From CAWDZK01 sp963726615 (GTDB lineage Bacteria > Actinomycetota > Actinomycetes > JACCUZ01), in contig CAVSCX010000006.1 in assembly GCA_963726615.1 (NCBI GenBank), forward strand, positions 248,001-312,000: DNA of 64,000 nucleotides, read 5' to 3'. Shown piece by piece: positions 50,857-60,275 of this stretch. Below the pieces are notes generated by a model that searched no databases, was not told the origin of the DNA, and saw only the letters and a program-made list of their open reading frames with translations. Position 1 is the first letter of the stretch, and every line of letters begins with the position of its first letter. A program made the position numbers and the translations under genes.

Positions 50857-52191
50857 GTGACACCCAGCTCCGGCGACACCGCCTGGGTCCTCACCAGCGC
50901 CGCTCTCGTGCTGCTCATGACCCCCGGCCTCGCACTCTTCTACGGCGGCATGGTCCGCGCCAAGAGCGTGCTCAACATGATGATGATGAGCTTCGGCGCC
51001 CTCGGGCTCATCAGCGTCCTGTGGGTCCTCTACGGCTACTCGTTGGCCTTCGGCAACGACGTCGGCGGGGGCCTGGTCGGCAACGTCGACTTCGTCGGCC
51101 TCAAGGGCATGCTCTCGGCCGCGCCGCTCGGCGGCGCCGCGGGTGAGGCGGCAGGCATCCCGCCGCTCGCGTTCGTCGGCTTCCAGGCCGTGTTCGCGAT
51201 CATCACCGTGGCGCTGATCAGCGGCGCCATCGCCGACCGCGCCAAGTTCGGCTCCTGGATGGTCTTCGCCGGCATCTGGGCGACCGTCGTCTACTTCCCG
51301 GTCGCGCACTGGGTCTTCTCGTTCGACGGCTACACCGCCGAGGTGGGCGGCTGGATCGCCAACGACCTCAAGGCCATCGACTTCGCCGGCGGCACCGCCG
51401 TCCACATCAACGCCGGCGCCGCCGGCCTCGCGCTCGCCCTGGTGCTCGGCAAGCGGGTCGGGTTCGGCAAGGAGGCCCTGCGCCCGCACAACCTCACCCT
51501 GGTGATGATCGGGGCCGGCCTGCTGTGGTTCGGCTGGTTCGGCTTCAACGCCGGGTCTGCGCTGGGCGCCGGTGACGTCGCCGCGGTCGCGTGGATCAAC
51601 ACGATGGTCGCCACGGCCGCCGCGTCTCTGGCCTGGCTCGCCACCGAGAAGATCCGCGACGGTCACGCCACCTCGCTCGGCGCGGCGTCCGGTGTCGTGG
51701 CCGGCCTGGTCGCGATCACCCCGGCCTGCTCCGCCGTCAACCCGGTGGGCGCGATCCTCGTCGGCGCGATCGCCGCCGTCCTCTGCGCCCTCGCGGTCCC
51801 GCTGAAGTTCAAGCTCGGCTACGACGACTCGCTCGACGTCGTCGGCGTCCACCTGGTCGGCGGCATCGCGGGCACCCTGCTCATCGGCATCCTGGGAACC
51901 TCCAAGGCCCCGGCGGGCGTCGACGGCCTGCTCTACGGCGGCGGCGTCGACCAGCTCTGGCGGCAGGCAGTCGCGGCGGGAGCCGTGCTCGCCTTCTCGT
52001 TCGTGCTGGCCTACGTCATCGGCACGGTGATCGACAAGACGATCGGCTTCCGGGTCGACACCGAGGCCGAGATCACCGGTGTGGACCTGGCGACGCACGC
52101 GGAGTCGGCGTACGAGCTGGGGTCGTTCACCGGCAGCGGCTTCCACACCGGAGCCGGCGTCGGCTCCACGAAGGAGAGGGTTGGCGCATGA
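50857..52191 (+). CDS. amt: Ammonium transporter
   Basis: 444 residues with about 11 membrane helices. Family signatures: LVLLMTPGLALFYGGMVRAK at the start, the pore histidines in AVHINAGAAGLALAL and VGVHLVGGIAGTLL, and the C-terminal GVDLATHAESAYE. It takes up ammonium and is blocked by GlnK. The GTG at 50857 has GGAGGA 7 nt upstream. The stop overlaps the glnK ATG. Confidence 0.96.
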   Translation: MTPSSGDTAWVLTSAALVLLMTPGLALFYGGMVRAKSVLNMMMMSFGALGLISVLWVLYGYSLAFGNDVGGGLVGNVDFVGLKGMLSAAPLGGAAGEAAGIPPLAFVGFQAVFAIITVALISGAIADRAKFGSWMVFAGIWATVVYFPVAHWVFSFDGYTAEVGGWIANDLKAIDFAGGTAVHINAGAAGLALALVLGKRVGFGKEALRPHNLTLVMIGAGLLWFGWFGFNAGSALGAGDVAAVAWINTMVATAAASLAWLATEKIRDGHATSLGAASGVVAGLVAITPACSAVNPVGAILVGAIAAVLCALAVPLKFKLGYDDSLDVVGVHLVGGIAGTLLIGILGTSKAPAGVDGLLYGGGVDQLWRQAVAAGAVLAFSFVLAYVIGTVIDKTIGFRVDTEAEITGVDLATHAESAYELGSFTGSGFHTGAGVGSTKERVGA

Positions 52192-52526
52192 AGCTCGTCA
52201 CCGCGGTCATCAAGCCGTTCAAGCTGGACGACGTGAAGAGCGCTTTGGAGTCCTTCGGGGTCCACGGCATCACCGTCACCGAGGCCAGCGGGTACGGCCG
52301 CCAGAAGGGCCACACCGAGGTCTACCGGGGAGCGGAGTACACCGTCGACCTGGTGCCGAAGGTGCGGATCGAGGTCCTCGTCGACGACGCGGACGTCGAC
52401 GACGTCATCGAGGTCATCACCAAGTCGGCGCAGACCGGCCGGATCGGTGACGGCAAGGTCTGGTCGGTCCCGGTCGACACCGTCGTCCGGGTCCGCACCG
52501 GCGAGCGCGGCGTCGATGCGCTCTGA
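52188..52526 (+). CDS. glnK: Nitrogen regulatory protein PII
   Basis: 112 residues. MKLVTAVIKPFKLDDVKSAL, T-loop GRQKGHTEVYRGAEYTVD with the modifiable Tyr51, and KVWSVPVDTVVRVRTGERG (ATP/2-oxoglutarate site). It senses 2-oxoglutarate and ATP/ADP and controls Amt; in actinobacteria Tyr51 is adenylylated by GlnD. The ATG overlaps the amt stop (ATGA). Confidence 0.97.
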   Translation: MKLVTAVIKPFKLDDVKSALESFGVHGITVTEASGYGRQKGHTEVYRGAEYTVDLVPKVRIEVLVDDADVDDVIEVITKSAQTGRIGDGKVWSVPVDTVVRVRTGERGVDAL

Positions 52527-52585
52527 CCGCGCACTGACCGCACGCTGATCATGACCATCGACGGCAGGGCGGGGAGGGACCTCAC

Positions 52586-54919
52586 GTGACGGTTCCCACC
52601 TCCGCCCTGCCGTCGGACTACGCGGCCCGGCGCCGTGAGCTGCTGGCCGAGGGGAGCGGCGCCGGCAGCGCGATGCGCCGTCGGGGTCTGGCGGCGCTGA
52701 CCGACTCCTGGCTCCGTCAGGTGTTCGCCGACGCCGTCGCCGCGACCGGGACGTCAGCGGCGAAGTCGGCCCTGGTCGCCGTCGGCGGCTACGGCCGCGG
52801 CGAGCTCGCACCGGGCAGCGACCTCGACCTGCTGCTGCTCCATGTCGACCACGACACGGTCGGTCCGCTGGCGGAGAAGATCTGGTACCCGGTCTGGGAC
52901 ACGGGGGTCCGCCTGGACCATGCCGTGCGCACCTTCGAGGAGGCCCGGCGGCTCGCGAGCTCGGACCTCGCGGTGCTGCTGGGCCTGCTCGACGCCCGCC
53001 CGGTCGCCGGCGACCCGGCCCTGGTGGGGCGGCTGCGCACGGCGGTGCTGGGCGACTGGCGGGCCGCTGCCCGCCGCCGGTTGCCCGAGCTGCGGGAGGC
53101 CTGGGACGAGCGCGGCGCCCGGGCGGGGGACCTGCGCCACGACGTCGAGCCCGACCTCAAGGAGGGCAGAGGTGGGTTGCGCGACGTCGTGTCGCTGCGC
53201 GCCGTCACGGCGTCCTGGGTGGCCGACCGGCCGCACCGCGACGTCGACGACGCCGTACGGCGGCTGGCCGACGTGCGCGACTGCCTGCACCTGGTCACCG
53301 GGCGGCCAGGCAACAAGCTGCTGCTGCAGGAGCAGGACCAGGTCGCCGCCGACCTCGGGCTGGGCGGCGCCGACGCGCTGCTGCGCTCCGTCGGAGCCGC
53401 GGCCGCTGCCGTCACCCACGCCGCCGACGTGACCTGGCGGCGTGCCCTGCAGGCCACCCGGCCGCAGCGGTCGCGGTTCGTCCGCGGCCGCCGCCCCGTG
53501 CTGCGGCTGCTGGGACCGGGCCTCGCCGAGCACGACGGCGAGGCGGTGCTCACGGCCCAGGCCGACCCACGCTCGGACCCGCTGCTGGTCCTGCGGATGG
53601 CGGCGCGCGCGGCACGGGCCGGGCTGCCGCTGTCGCCGAGCTCGGTCGACCGGCTCGTGGCCGACAGCCCAGCCCTGCCGGTGCCCTGGCCGGAGAACGC
53701 CCGGCACCTGTTCGTCGACCTGCTCGGCTCCGGGCCGCCGCTGGTGCCGGTGTGGGAGTCGCTGGACCAGGCCGGCCTGCTCGACCGGCTGGTGCCGGAG
53801 TGGTCCCGCGTGCGGCACCTGCCGCAGCGCAACGCCGTGCACCGCTACAGCGTCGACCGGCACCTGCTGGAGTGCGCCGTCCGGGCCGGTCACCTGGTCC
53901 GGGACGTGCACCGGCCCGACCTGCTGCTGGTGGGCGCACTGCTGCACGACATCGGCAAGGGGGAGGCCGGCGACCACAGCGAGTCGGGGGTCCCGATCGC
54001 TGTCGCGGCAGCGACCCGGATGGGCTTCGCCGCCGAGGACGTCGCGACGCTCGCCCTCGTCGTACGCCATCACCTGCTGCTCGTCGAGAGTGCGACCCGG
54101 CGCGACCTCGACGACCCCGCGACGGTGACCGCCGTGGCGGACCTGCTCGGCACCACCGAGGTGCTCGAGCTGATGTCGACTCTGACAGTGGCCGACGCGC
54201 TGGCCACCGGGCCGGCTGCCTGGAGCGAGTGGAAGGCGGGTCTCGTGGCGGACCTCGTACGTCGGACGTCGCTACGCCTGCACGGGGCGCCGCCGCCCCC
54301 ACCGCCACCGCTCACGCCGGCCCAGGCCGGCCTGGTCCGGGCCGGTCGGCTGGCCGTGGTCGCCGAGCCGGACGAGGCGGTGACCTGGACGGTCACCGTG
54401 GCCGCGCCCGACCGGACCGGGCTGTTCGGCCTGATCGCCGGGGTGCTGGCGCTGCACCGCCTCTCGGTCCGCTCGGCGCAGGTCCGCACCGAGGACGGGA
54501 TGGCCCTCGACGTGTGGACCGTCGTGCCCGACCGCGACCACGAGCCGCGGGCGGACGCTCTGCGCACGGACATCGCGCGGGCCCTGGACGGGGATCTCGA
54601 CGTCACCCAGAAGCTCCTCGCACGGGACACCGCCCGCCGCGTCCCGGCTGTCCTGCCCGCCCCGGCGAAGGTCGAGGTCGTCGACGCTGCGTCCGAGACC
54701 GCGACGGTGATCGAGGTGCGCAGCGCCGACAGGCCGGGCCTGCTCTACCGGCTCGGCCGCGCCCTCGCGTTGATGGGCGTCAACGTGCGGGGTGCCCGCG
54801 TGGTGACCCTCGGCGCCGAGGCGGTCGACGTCTTCTACCTGCAGGACGCGGCCGGCCGCCCCCTGACCGAGTCGGCCGGACGGGAGGCGGTCCGGCTGCT
54901 CAGGGACGCTGCGGGCTGA
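52586..54919 (+). CDS. glnD: PII (uridylyl/adenylyl)transferase
   Basis: 777 residues. N-terminal nucleotidyltransferase GGYGRGELAPGSDLDLLLLH (about 67-86), a central HD domain LVGALLHDIGKGEAGDHSE (about 450-468), and two C-terminal ACT domains (about 600-680 and 705-775) sensing glutamine. It modifies and demodifies GlnK. It completes the amt-glnK-glnD operon. Its last 20 nt overlap the convergent transporter gene. Confidence 0.95.
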   Translation: MTVPTSALPSDYAARRRELLAEGSGAGSAMRRRGLAALTDSWLRQVFADAVAATGTSAAKSALVAVGGYGRGELAPGSDLDLLLLHVDHDTVGPLAEKIWYPVWDTGVRLDHAVRTFEEARRLASSDLAVLLGLLDARPVAGDPALVGRLRTAVLGDWRAAARRRLPELREAWDERGARAGDLRHDVEPDLKEGRGGLRDVVSLRAVTASWVADRPHRDVDDAVRRLADVRDCLHLVTGRPGNKLLLQEQDQVAADLGLGGADALLRSVGAAAAAVTHAADVTWRRALQATRPQRSRFVRGRRPVLRLLGPGLAEHDGEAVLTAQADPRSDPLLVLRMAARAARAGLPLSPSSVDRLVADSPALPVPWPENARHLFVDLLGSGPPLVPVWESLDQAGLLDRLVPEWSRVRHLPQRNAVHRYSVDRHLLECAVRAGHLVRDVHRPDLLLVGALLHDIGKGEAGDHSESGVPIAVAAATRMGFAAEDVATLALVVRHHLLLVESATRRDLDDPATVTAVADLLGTTEVLELMSTLTVADALATGPAAWSEWKAGLVADLVRRTSLRLHGAPPPPPPPLTPAQAGLVRAGRLAVVAEPDEAVTWTVTVAAPDRTGLFGLIAGVLALHRLSVRSAQVRTEDGMALDVWTVVPDRDHEPRADALRTDIARALDGDLDVTQKLLARDTARRVPAVLPAPAKVEVVDAASETATVIEVRSADRPGLLYRLGRALALMGVNVRGARVVTLGAEAVDVFYLQDAAGRPLTESAGREAVRLLRDAAG

Positions 54920-56231
54920 GCACCGGCGGAGCAGCGCCTACCTGCTCGCCGGCCGGCGGCGCCGGGAGGCGGGCCGAGAAGGAGGCCGCCACCAGGCAGA
55001 TGCCGCCGGCGAGGTACCAGACCGGTCCGTAGGTCCCGAGCTGGTCCCTGGTGATGCCGGCGGCGGTCGCCGCGATCGCCGCGCCGATCTGGTGCGACGC
55101 GAAGACCCAGCCGAACACCACCGGACCGGCCTCGCCGTAGTACTGGCGGCACAGCGCCACTGTCGGCGGCACGGTCGCGACCCAGTCCAGGCCGTAGAAG
55201 ATGATGAACACGAGCATGCTCGGCTGCGGCGACGCCGCGAACAGCTGCGAGACGACGAGCAGCGAGACGCCACGACCCGCGTAGTAGCCGGCGAGGAGCA
55301 GCCGTGAGTCGACGCGGTCGGTGAGCCAGCCGGACGCGATGGTGCCGGCGATGTCGAACAGCCCCACCAGCGCCAGCAGCCCGGCGGCCGTGGTGTTCGG
55401 CATGCCGTGGTCGTGCGCCGCCGGGATGAAGTGCGTGCCGATCAGGCCGTTGGTGGTGGCGCCGCAGATCGCGAAGCCGCCGGCGAGCAACCAGAACTGC
55501 GAGGTCCGGGACGCCATCCGCAGCGCGTCGATCGCGGCGGTGGCCGCGTTGCCCGTGCGCGGCGGCGGCACGACGAGCTGGTCGCCGCCGTACGGCGGGA
55601 GACCGACGTCGTAGGGGTGGTCGCGCATCAGCAGCAGCACCAGCGGGACGACTGCGAGCGCACCGCCCGCGACGACCAGGGCGGCCGAGCGCCACCCGTG
55701 GTGCTCTGCCAGCCACGCGACGACCGGCAGGAAGACCAGCTGCCCGGTGGCACCGCCGGCCGTGAGGATGCCGGTGACGAGCCCCCGCTTCTCCACGAAC
55801 CACCGGCCGGCAACGGTGGCCACGAACGCCAGGGCCATCGAGCCGGTGCCGAGCCCGACCAGCACCCCCCACAGCAGCACCAGCTGCCAGCTGGACTGCA
55901 TGAACACCGTGAGGCCCGACCCGGCCGAGACCAGCAGCAGCGCGCAGGCGACCACCCGGCGGATGCCGAAGCGGTTCATCAGCGCGGCCGCGAAGGGGGC
56001 GGTGAGGCCGAAGAGCAGCAGGTTGACGGAGACGGCCAGCGAGATGGTGCCGCGCGACCAGCCGAACTCGGTCTGCAGCGGGTCGATCAGCGCACCGGGC
56101 GTCGAGCGGAAGCCGGCCGCACCGATGAGCGCGACGAAGGCGACCGCGGCCACCGGCCAGGCGCGGTGCAGCCGCGGCCGAGCAGCGGGCGGGGGAGGCG
56201 TCGGCCGGGCGGCGGCCGGCGGGGTGCTCAC
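54900..56231 (-). CDS. MFS transporter (oxalate/formate-antiporter-like)
   Basis: 443 residues with 12 predicted membrane helices. The loop LMNRFGIRRVVACALLL and the central SGWLTDRVDSR match MFS loop motifs, and WFVEKRGLVTGILTAGGATG resembles the OFA/monocarboxylate subfamily. Substrate unknown. The start is uncertain: GTG 56231 gives a Pro-rich cytoplasmic N-terminus, and an ATG at 56285 is also in frame. Divergent from a GlxA-type regulator, which may control it. Confidence 0.75.
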   Translation of the reverse strand: MSTPPAAARPTPPPPAARPRLHRAWPVAAVAFVALIGAAGFRSTPGALIDPLQTEFGWSRGTISLAVSVNLLLFGLTAPFAAALMNRFGIRRVVACALLLVSAGSGLTVFMQSSWQLVLLWGVLVGLGTGSMALAFVATVAGRWFVEKRGLVTGILTAGGATGQLVFLPVVAWLAEHHGWRSAALVVAGGALAVVPLVLLLMRDHPYDVGLPPYGGDQLVVPPPRTGNAATAAIDALRMASRTSQFWLLAGGFAICGATTNGLIGTHFIPAAHDHGMPNTTAAGLLALVGLFDIAGTIASGWLTDRVDSRLLLAGYYAGRGVSLLVVSQLFAASPQPSMLVFIIFYGLDWVATVPPTVALCRQYYGEAGPVVFGWVFASHQIGAAIAATAAGITRDQLGTYGPVWYLAGGICLVAASFSARLPAPPAGEQVGAAPPVLSPQRP

Positions 56232-56301
56232 CCCCTGAGGGTGCCGTGGCGGCCTGCGTGACGCCAGTGGCCGGGCAGCCACCATGTGCAAGAATCCGGC
56301 C

Positions 56302-57321
56302 ATGAGCGCGCAGACAGTTGCCGACCCCCCTCCCGTCCCGGCAGACCCGCTGGTGGCCGGGGCCCACCGGGTCGCCGTGCTCGCGCTCGACGGGGTGGTC
56401 GGGTTCGACCTCGGCACCCCGCCGCAGGTGCTGGGCGGTGCCCGGGACGCGTCCGGGCGCCGGTTGTACGACGTCCGCGTCTGCGGCCCGGGTGGGCCGG
56501 TGGCATCGGCGTCCGGTTTCGCCGTGCTGCCCGAGCACGGCCTCGAGGCGCTGGGGTGGGCCGACACCGTCGTGGTCGCCGGGGTCGAGGGGGCGCGCAC
56601 CGCGGGACCGTTCCCGGCCGCCGTCCTCGGCGCGCTGCGGGACACCGCCGGTCGTCAGCGCACCGTGTCGATCTGCACCGGCGCGTTCGTCCTGGCTGCC
56701 GCCGGCCTGCTCGACGGCCGGCCGGCGACCACCCACTGGCTCTGGGCCGACCGGTTCCGGGCGCTGCACCCGGGCGTGCAGCTCGACCCCGACGTCCTCT
56801 TCGTCGACGACGGCGACGTCCTCACCTCGGCCGGCGTCGGCGCCGGGGTGGACCTGTGCCTGCACGTCGTGCGCAGCGACCACGGCGCGGCGGTGGCCAA
56901 CCGCGTCGCCCGCCGCTGCGTGGTGCCGCCGTGGCGGCCCGGCGGACAGTCGCAGTACATCGAGCGGCACGTCCCCGCCCCGTCCGCGGCCTCGACGGCC
57001 GAGGCCCGGGAGTGGGCCCTCGGCCACCTCGGGGAGGTCGTCGACCTGGCGGCGATGGCGGGCGTCGCGCACATGAGCGTGCGGACCTTCACCCGGCGGT
57101 TCCGTGACGAGACCGGGGTCAGCCCGGCCCGGTGGCTGGCGCAGCAGCGGGTCGACCTGGCGCGGCTGCTGCTGGAGACGACCGACCTGCCGGTCGACCA
57201 GGTCGCCCGGCGGGCCGGCTTCGGCACGGCCGCAGCGCTCCGGGCCCAGATGGCGGCCGCGGTCGGCGTCCCCCCGAGCGCCTACCGCAGCACCTTCCGC
57301 CCCGACCGGCAGGTGGGCTGA
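56302..57321 (+). CDS. GlxA-family transcriptional regulator (DJ-1/PfpI + AraC)
   Basis: 339 residues from the ATG at 56302 (an ATG at 56284 adds six residues). The N-terminal DJ-1/PfpI-like domain (about 20-190) has the elbow cysteine in VSICTGAFVLAAAGLLDG and TTHWLWADRF. The C-terminal AraC domain (about 225-325) has two HTHs, ending VARRAGFGTAAALRAQM. Such regulators sense small metabolites. The neighbour on the other strand is an MFS transporter, a likely target. Confidence 0.85.
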   Translation: MSAQTVADPPPVPADPLVAGAHRVAVLALDGVVGFDLGTPPQVLGGARDASGRRLYDVRVCGPGGPVASASGFAVLPEHGLEALGWADTVVVAGVEGARTAGPFPAAVLGALRDTAGRQRTVSICTGAFVLAAAGLLDGRPATTHWLWADRFRALHPGVQLDPDVLFVDDGDVLTSAGVGAGVDLCLHVVRSDHGAAVANRVARRCVVPPWRPGGQSQYIERHVPAPSAASTAEAREWALGHLGEVVDLAAMAGVAHMSVRTFTRRFRDETGVSPARWLAQQRVDLARLLLETTDLPVDQVARRAGFGTAAALRAQMAAAVGVPPSAYRSTFRPDRQVG

Positions 57322-57327
57322 CGCCGG

Positions 57328-57996
57328 TCAGCCGCGGCCGGCGACGGCGGCGTCATCGACCGTGACGGCACCGAGGAAGCGGCCCAGGGTCGTCTCGTCC
57401 CAGCCGAGGGCGCGCGGCGCCTGGGCCCGGAGGGCGGTGCCGTCCGGCAGGGGCACCCAGACCTGCAGGACACCCGCGTCGGCGCGGATCGCGTAGCCGG
57501 TGCGGTCGCCGACGGCGACCTCGACCTTCGTCGGCAGCGACTCGTTCGGGATGTTGTTGGCGTCCACGTAGACCACGAGCTTGCCCCCGAAGTCGTTGGG
57601 GGAGGTGTGGTTGCCGGGCGGCGCGATCACCATCGCGTGCGCGTCGCCCCCGACGCTCCAGCCGTCCGGGACGACAGCGGGGGAGATCGGCTTCAGCGGC
57701 GCCCTGGCGTCGAAGTCGACGAGGTCGACCCCCGGGTTGGGTACGTCCGCGACCGACGGGGCGCCGTCGGTCGCGGGGCTCACGACCCGTACCTGCTGCC
57801 CCAGGTCCAGCGCCGCCGGCACCGCGACCGCGGCCGAGCCCACCGCGGCGACGCCGGCCACGGCCAGCCCCGTGCGGGCCCAGCGCCGGCGCAGCAGGGC
57901 GCGGCGGCCACGGGCCAGGTCGGCGCGCACCACGTCGGGGGCCGGTGAGGGATGGTGGCCGGCAGCGGAGTCGAGCAGGTCGCTCAGGTCGGTCAT
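57328..57996 (-). CDS. Membrane partner of the ECF sigma factor
   Basis: 222 residues. A short N-terminal cytoplasmic part (MTDLSDLLDSAAGHH...) with an Arg-rich stretch precedes one membrane helix (about 43-62) and an extracellular domain of beta strands, including TPA-like VRVVSPATDGAPSV and WSVGGDAHAMVIAPPGNHT. It overlaps the sigma gene by 4 nt, the usual arrangement of a sigma factor and its membrane anti-sigma or sensor, but no known anti-sigma domain is recognised. Confidence 0.65.
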   Translation of the reverse strand: MTDLSDLLDSAAGHHPSPAPDVVRADLARGRRALLRRRWARTGLAVAGVAAVGSAAVAVPAALDLGQQVRVVSPATDGAPSVADVPNPGVDLVDFDARAPLKPISPAVVPDGWSVGGDAHAMVIAPPGNHTSPNDFGGKLVVYVDANNIPNESLPTKVEVAVGDRTGYAIRADAGVLQVWVPLPDGTALRAQAPRALGWDETTLGRFLGAVTVDDAAVAGRG

Positions 57997-58535
57997 CGGG
58001 TGCTCCCGGTGCTGGCAGGGACGGTGAGGTCGTCGGACAGGAGGTCGCGGAGCCGGTCGAGGCCGCGGGCGGTCTGGCTCTTGACGGTGCCCTCGCTGCA
58101 GCCCATGAGGTGGGCGCACTCGGCCACGTCGTAGCCGAGCCAGTGCCGCAGGACGACGACCGCGCGCATCCTCGGCCCGAGCGCGCCCAGGGCGGCCCGG
58201 ACGGCGTCGCGGTCCTCGGGTGAGGCGCCGTCGGCGACGGGGACGTCGGGCACCTCCGCTCGGCTCGTCTCGGTGCGCCGCCACGGCCGGCGGCGCTCGT
58301 CGACGAGGGCGTTGACGAGGATCCGGCGGCAGTACGCCTCGGCGCCCTGGTCCTTCTCGACCCGCCACCAGGCGACGTACAGCCGGGTCAGCGAGGTCTG
58401 CACGAGGTCCTCGGCGAGGTGCGCGTCGCCCGCGGCGAGCAGCGTGGCCAGCCGCAGGAGGGCCGTTCGCCGGGCGTGCACGAACGCGCCGAACTCGGCG
58501 TCGCGCCCCCCGCTGTACCCGTTGCTGCCGTCCAT
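57993..58535 (-). CDS. SigE-family ECF sigma factor
   Basis: 180 residues. Sigma region 2 (about 12-75: FGAFVHARRTALLRLATLLA, AEDLVQTSLTRLYVAW) and region 4 (about 120-165: LRHWLGYDVAECAHLMGCSE, then GTVKSQTARGLDRLR). It belongs to the actinobacterial SigE-type ECF group that pairs with single-pass membrane proteins. The ATG at 58535 follows GGGAGG. An ECF-like promoter lies 42-70 nt upstream, so it probably controls itself. Confidence 0.9.
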   Translation of the reverse strand: MDGSNGYSGGRDAEFGAFVHARRTALLRLATLLAAGDAHLAEDLVQTSLTRLYVAWWRVEKDQGAEAYCRRILVNALVDERRRPWRRTETSRAEVPDVPVADGASPEDRDAVRAALGALGPRMRAVVVLRHWLGYDVAECAHLMGCSEGTVKSQTARGLDRLRDLLSDDLTVPASTGSTR

Positions 58536-58577
58536 GCCTGCCACCTGTGAGCCTCCCGCCGGTTGCTTCCACCCCTC

Positions 58578-58605
58578 ACTACGGACCGGTCGCCGGAAGG
58601 GTTGC
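58578..58605 (-). promoter_or_regulatory. ECF-type promoter of the sigma operon
   Basis: On the minus strand GCAACC (58605-58600) and CGTAGT (58583-58578) are 16 nt apart. A -35 AAC motif and a CGT -10 with 16-17 nt spacing are typical of ECF promoters. This suggests autoregulation. Confidence 0.5.
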
Positions 58606-58690
58606 ACGGCCGGCGGCGGCGGTGGCGGCGTCTAGGCTGGGTCCCTGCCCGACCCGGCCCGACCCGTCGCCGTACGTCCGAAGGACTCGC

Positions 58691-60244
58691 GTGTTCGCCA
58701 CCCTCTCCGACCGCCTCGCCGCCACGTTCAAGACCCTGCGCGGCAAGGGCAGGCTCACCGACGCCGACATCGACGCGACCACCCGTGAGATCCGGGTGGC
58801 CCTGCTCGAGGCCGACGTCGCGCTGCCGGTGGTCAAGGACTTCATCGCCGCGGTGCGCGAGCGCGCACGTGGCATCGAGGTCAGCCAGGCGCTCAACCCG
58901 GCCCAGCAGATCATCAAGATCGTCGACGAGGAGCTCGTCACGATCCTGGGCGGCGAGACGCGGCGGCTGCGCTTCGCCAAGACCCCGCCCAGCGTGATCA
59001 TGCTTGCCGGCCTGCAGGGCTCGGGGAAGACCACCCTGGCCGGCAAGCTCGGGCACTGGCTGAAGGGGCAGGGGCACCAGCCGGTGCTCGTCGCCGCCGA
59101 CCTCCAGCGGCCGAACGCCGTCACCCAGCTCCAGGTCGTCGGCGAGCGGGCCGGTGTCCCGGTGTTCGCGCCCGAGCCGGGCAACGGCGTCGGCGACCCG
59201 GTCGAGGTCGCGCGGCTGGCCCTCGAGCACGCGCGGCAGAAGATGTACGACGTCGTCATCGTCGACACCGCCGGCCGCCTCGGCGTCGACGCCGAGCTGA
59301 TGGAGCAGGCGGCGGACATCCGCGACGCCGTCCGGCCCGACGAGACGCTGTTCGTCGTCGACGCGATGATCGGTCAGGACGCCGTGGTCACGGCGCAGGC
59401 GTTCCTCGACGGGGTCGGGTTCGACGGGGTCGTCCTCACCAAGCTGGACGGCGACGCCCGCGGTGGCGCGGCGCTCTCGGTCGCCAAGGTCACCGGCCGC
59501 CAGGTGATGTTCGCCTCGAACGGCGAGAAGCTCGACGACTTCGACACGTTCCACCCCGACCGGATGGCCCAGCGCATCCTCGGCATGGGCGACGTGCTGA
59601 CGCTGATCGAGCAGGCCGAGAAGGCGTTCGACAAGGGCCAGGCCGAGGAGATGGCGGCCAAGTTCGGCCGCGGCGACGACTTCACCTTCGAGGACTTCCT
59701 GGCGCAGATGGAGAGCGTCCGCAAGATGGGCTCGATGTCCAAGCTGCTCGGGATGCTGCCGGGCATGGGCGCGATGCGCGAGCAGATCGAGAACCTCGAC
59801 GAGCGCGAGGTCGACCGCACCACCGCGATCATCAAGTCGATGACGCCCGAGGAGCGGCGCAACCACAAGATCCTCAACGCCTCTCGCCGCCAGCGCATCG
59901 CCCGCGGCTCCGGCCGCACGGTGTCCGACGTCAACGGCCTGGTCGAGCGGTTCACCGAGGCGCAGAAGATGATGCGCCAGCTCGCGTCCGGCGGCGGCAT
60001 GCCTGGGATGCCCGGCATGCCGGGGATCCCGGGGATGGGCCGCGGGAAGAAGGCCAAGGGCAAGGCAGCGGCGCCGAGGAAGGCCAAGGGCGGCCGGTCG
60101 GGCAACCCGGCCAAGCGCGCGCTGGAGCAGCGGCAGGCGGAGGCCCGCGCGAGCGGCGAGACGGTCCCCGGGATCACCGACCTGCCCGAGGACTTCGAGC
60201 TGCCGGACGAGCTCAAGGGACTGCTCCCGCCCTCCCAGCGCTGA
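58691..60244 (+). CDS. ffh: Signal recognition particle protein Ffh
   Basis: 517 residues. The N domain (about 1-90) is followed by the GTPase G domain: G1 GLQGSGKTTLAGKL (about 107-120), DLQRPNAVTQL, DTAGRLGVDAELM, TKLDGDARGG. The methionine-rich M domain (about 300-440) binds 4.5S RNA and signal peptides, with MTPEERRNHKILNASRRQRIA. After it there is a Met/Gly/Pro-rich stretch (GGGMPGMPGMPGIPGMG) and a lysine-rich tail, common in actinobacteria. GTG 58691 matches the family start. TAGGCT at 58632-58637 could be its -10 box. Confidence 0.96.
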   Translation: MFATLSDRLAATFKTLRGKGRLTDADIDATTREIRVALLEADVALPVVKDFIAAVRERARGIEVSQALNPAQQIIKIVDEELVTILGGETRRLRFAKTPPSVIMLAGLQGSGKTTLAGKLGHWLKGQGHQPVLVAADLQRPNAVTQLQVVGERAGVPVFAPEPGNGVGDPVEVARLALEHARQKMYDVVIVDTAGRLGVDAELMEQAADIRDAVRPDETLFVVDAMIGQDAVVTAQAFLDGVGFDGVVLTKLDGDARGGAALSVAKVTGRQVMFASNGEKLDDFDTFHPDRMAQRILGMGDVLTLIEQAEKAFDKGQAEEMAAKFGRGDDFTFEDFLAQMESVRKMGSMSKLLGMLPGMGAMREQIENLDEREVDRTTAIIKSMTPEERRNHKILNASRRQRIARGSGRTVSDVNGLVERFTEAQKMMRQLASGGGMPGMPGMPGIPGMGRGKKAKGKAAAPRKAKGGRSGNPAKRALEQRQAEARASGETVPGITDLPEDFELPDELKGLLPPSQR

Positions 60245-60275
60245 CTGCCGCCACCGGGGTGGCAGGGTGGCGCGG

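Noticed and set aside
52545..52575. TGATCATGA before glnD as another copy of the 3225 hairpin
   Set aside because: Only the central word is shared; the flanks do not form a stem.
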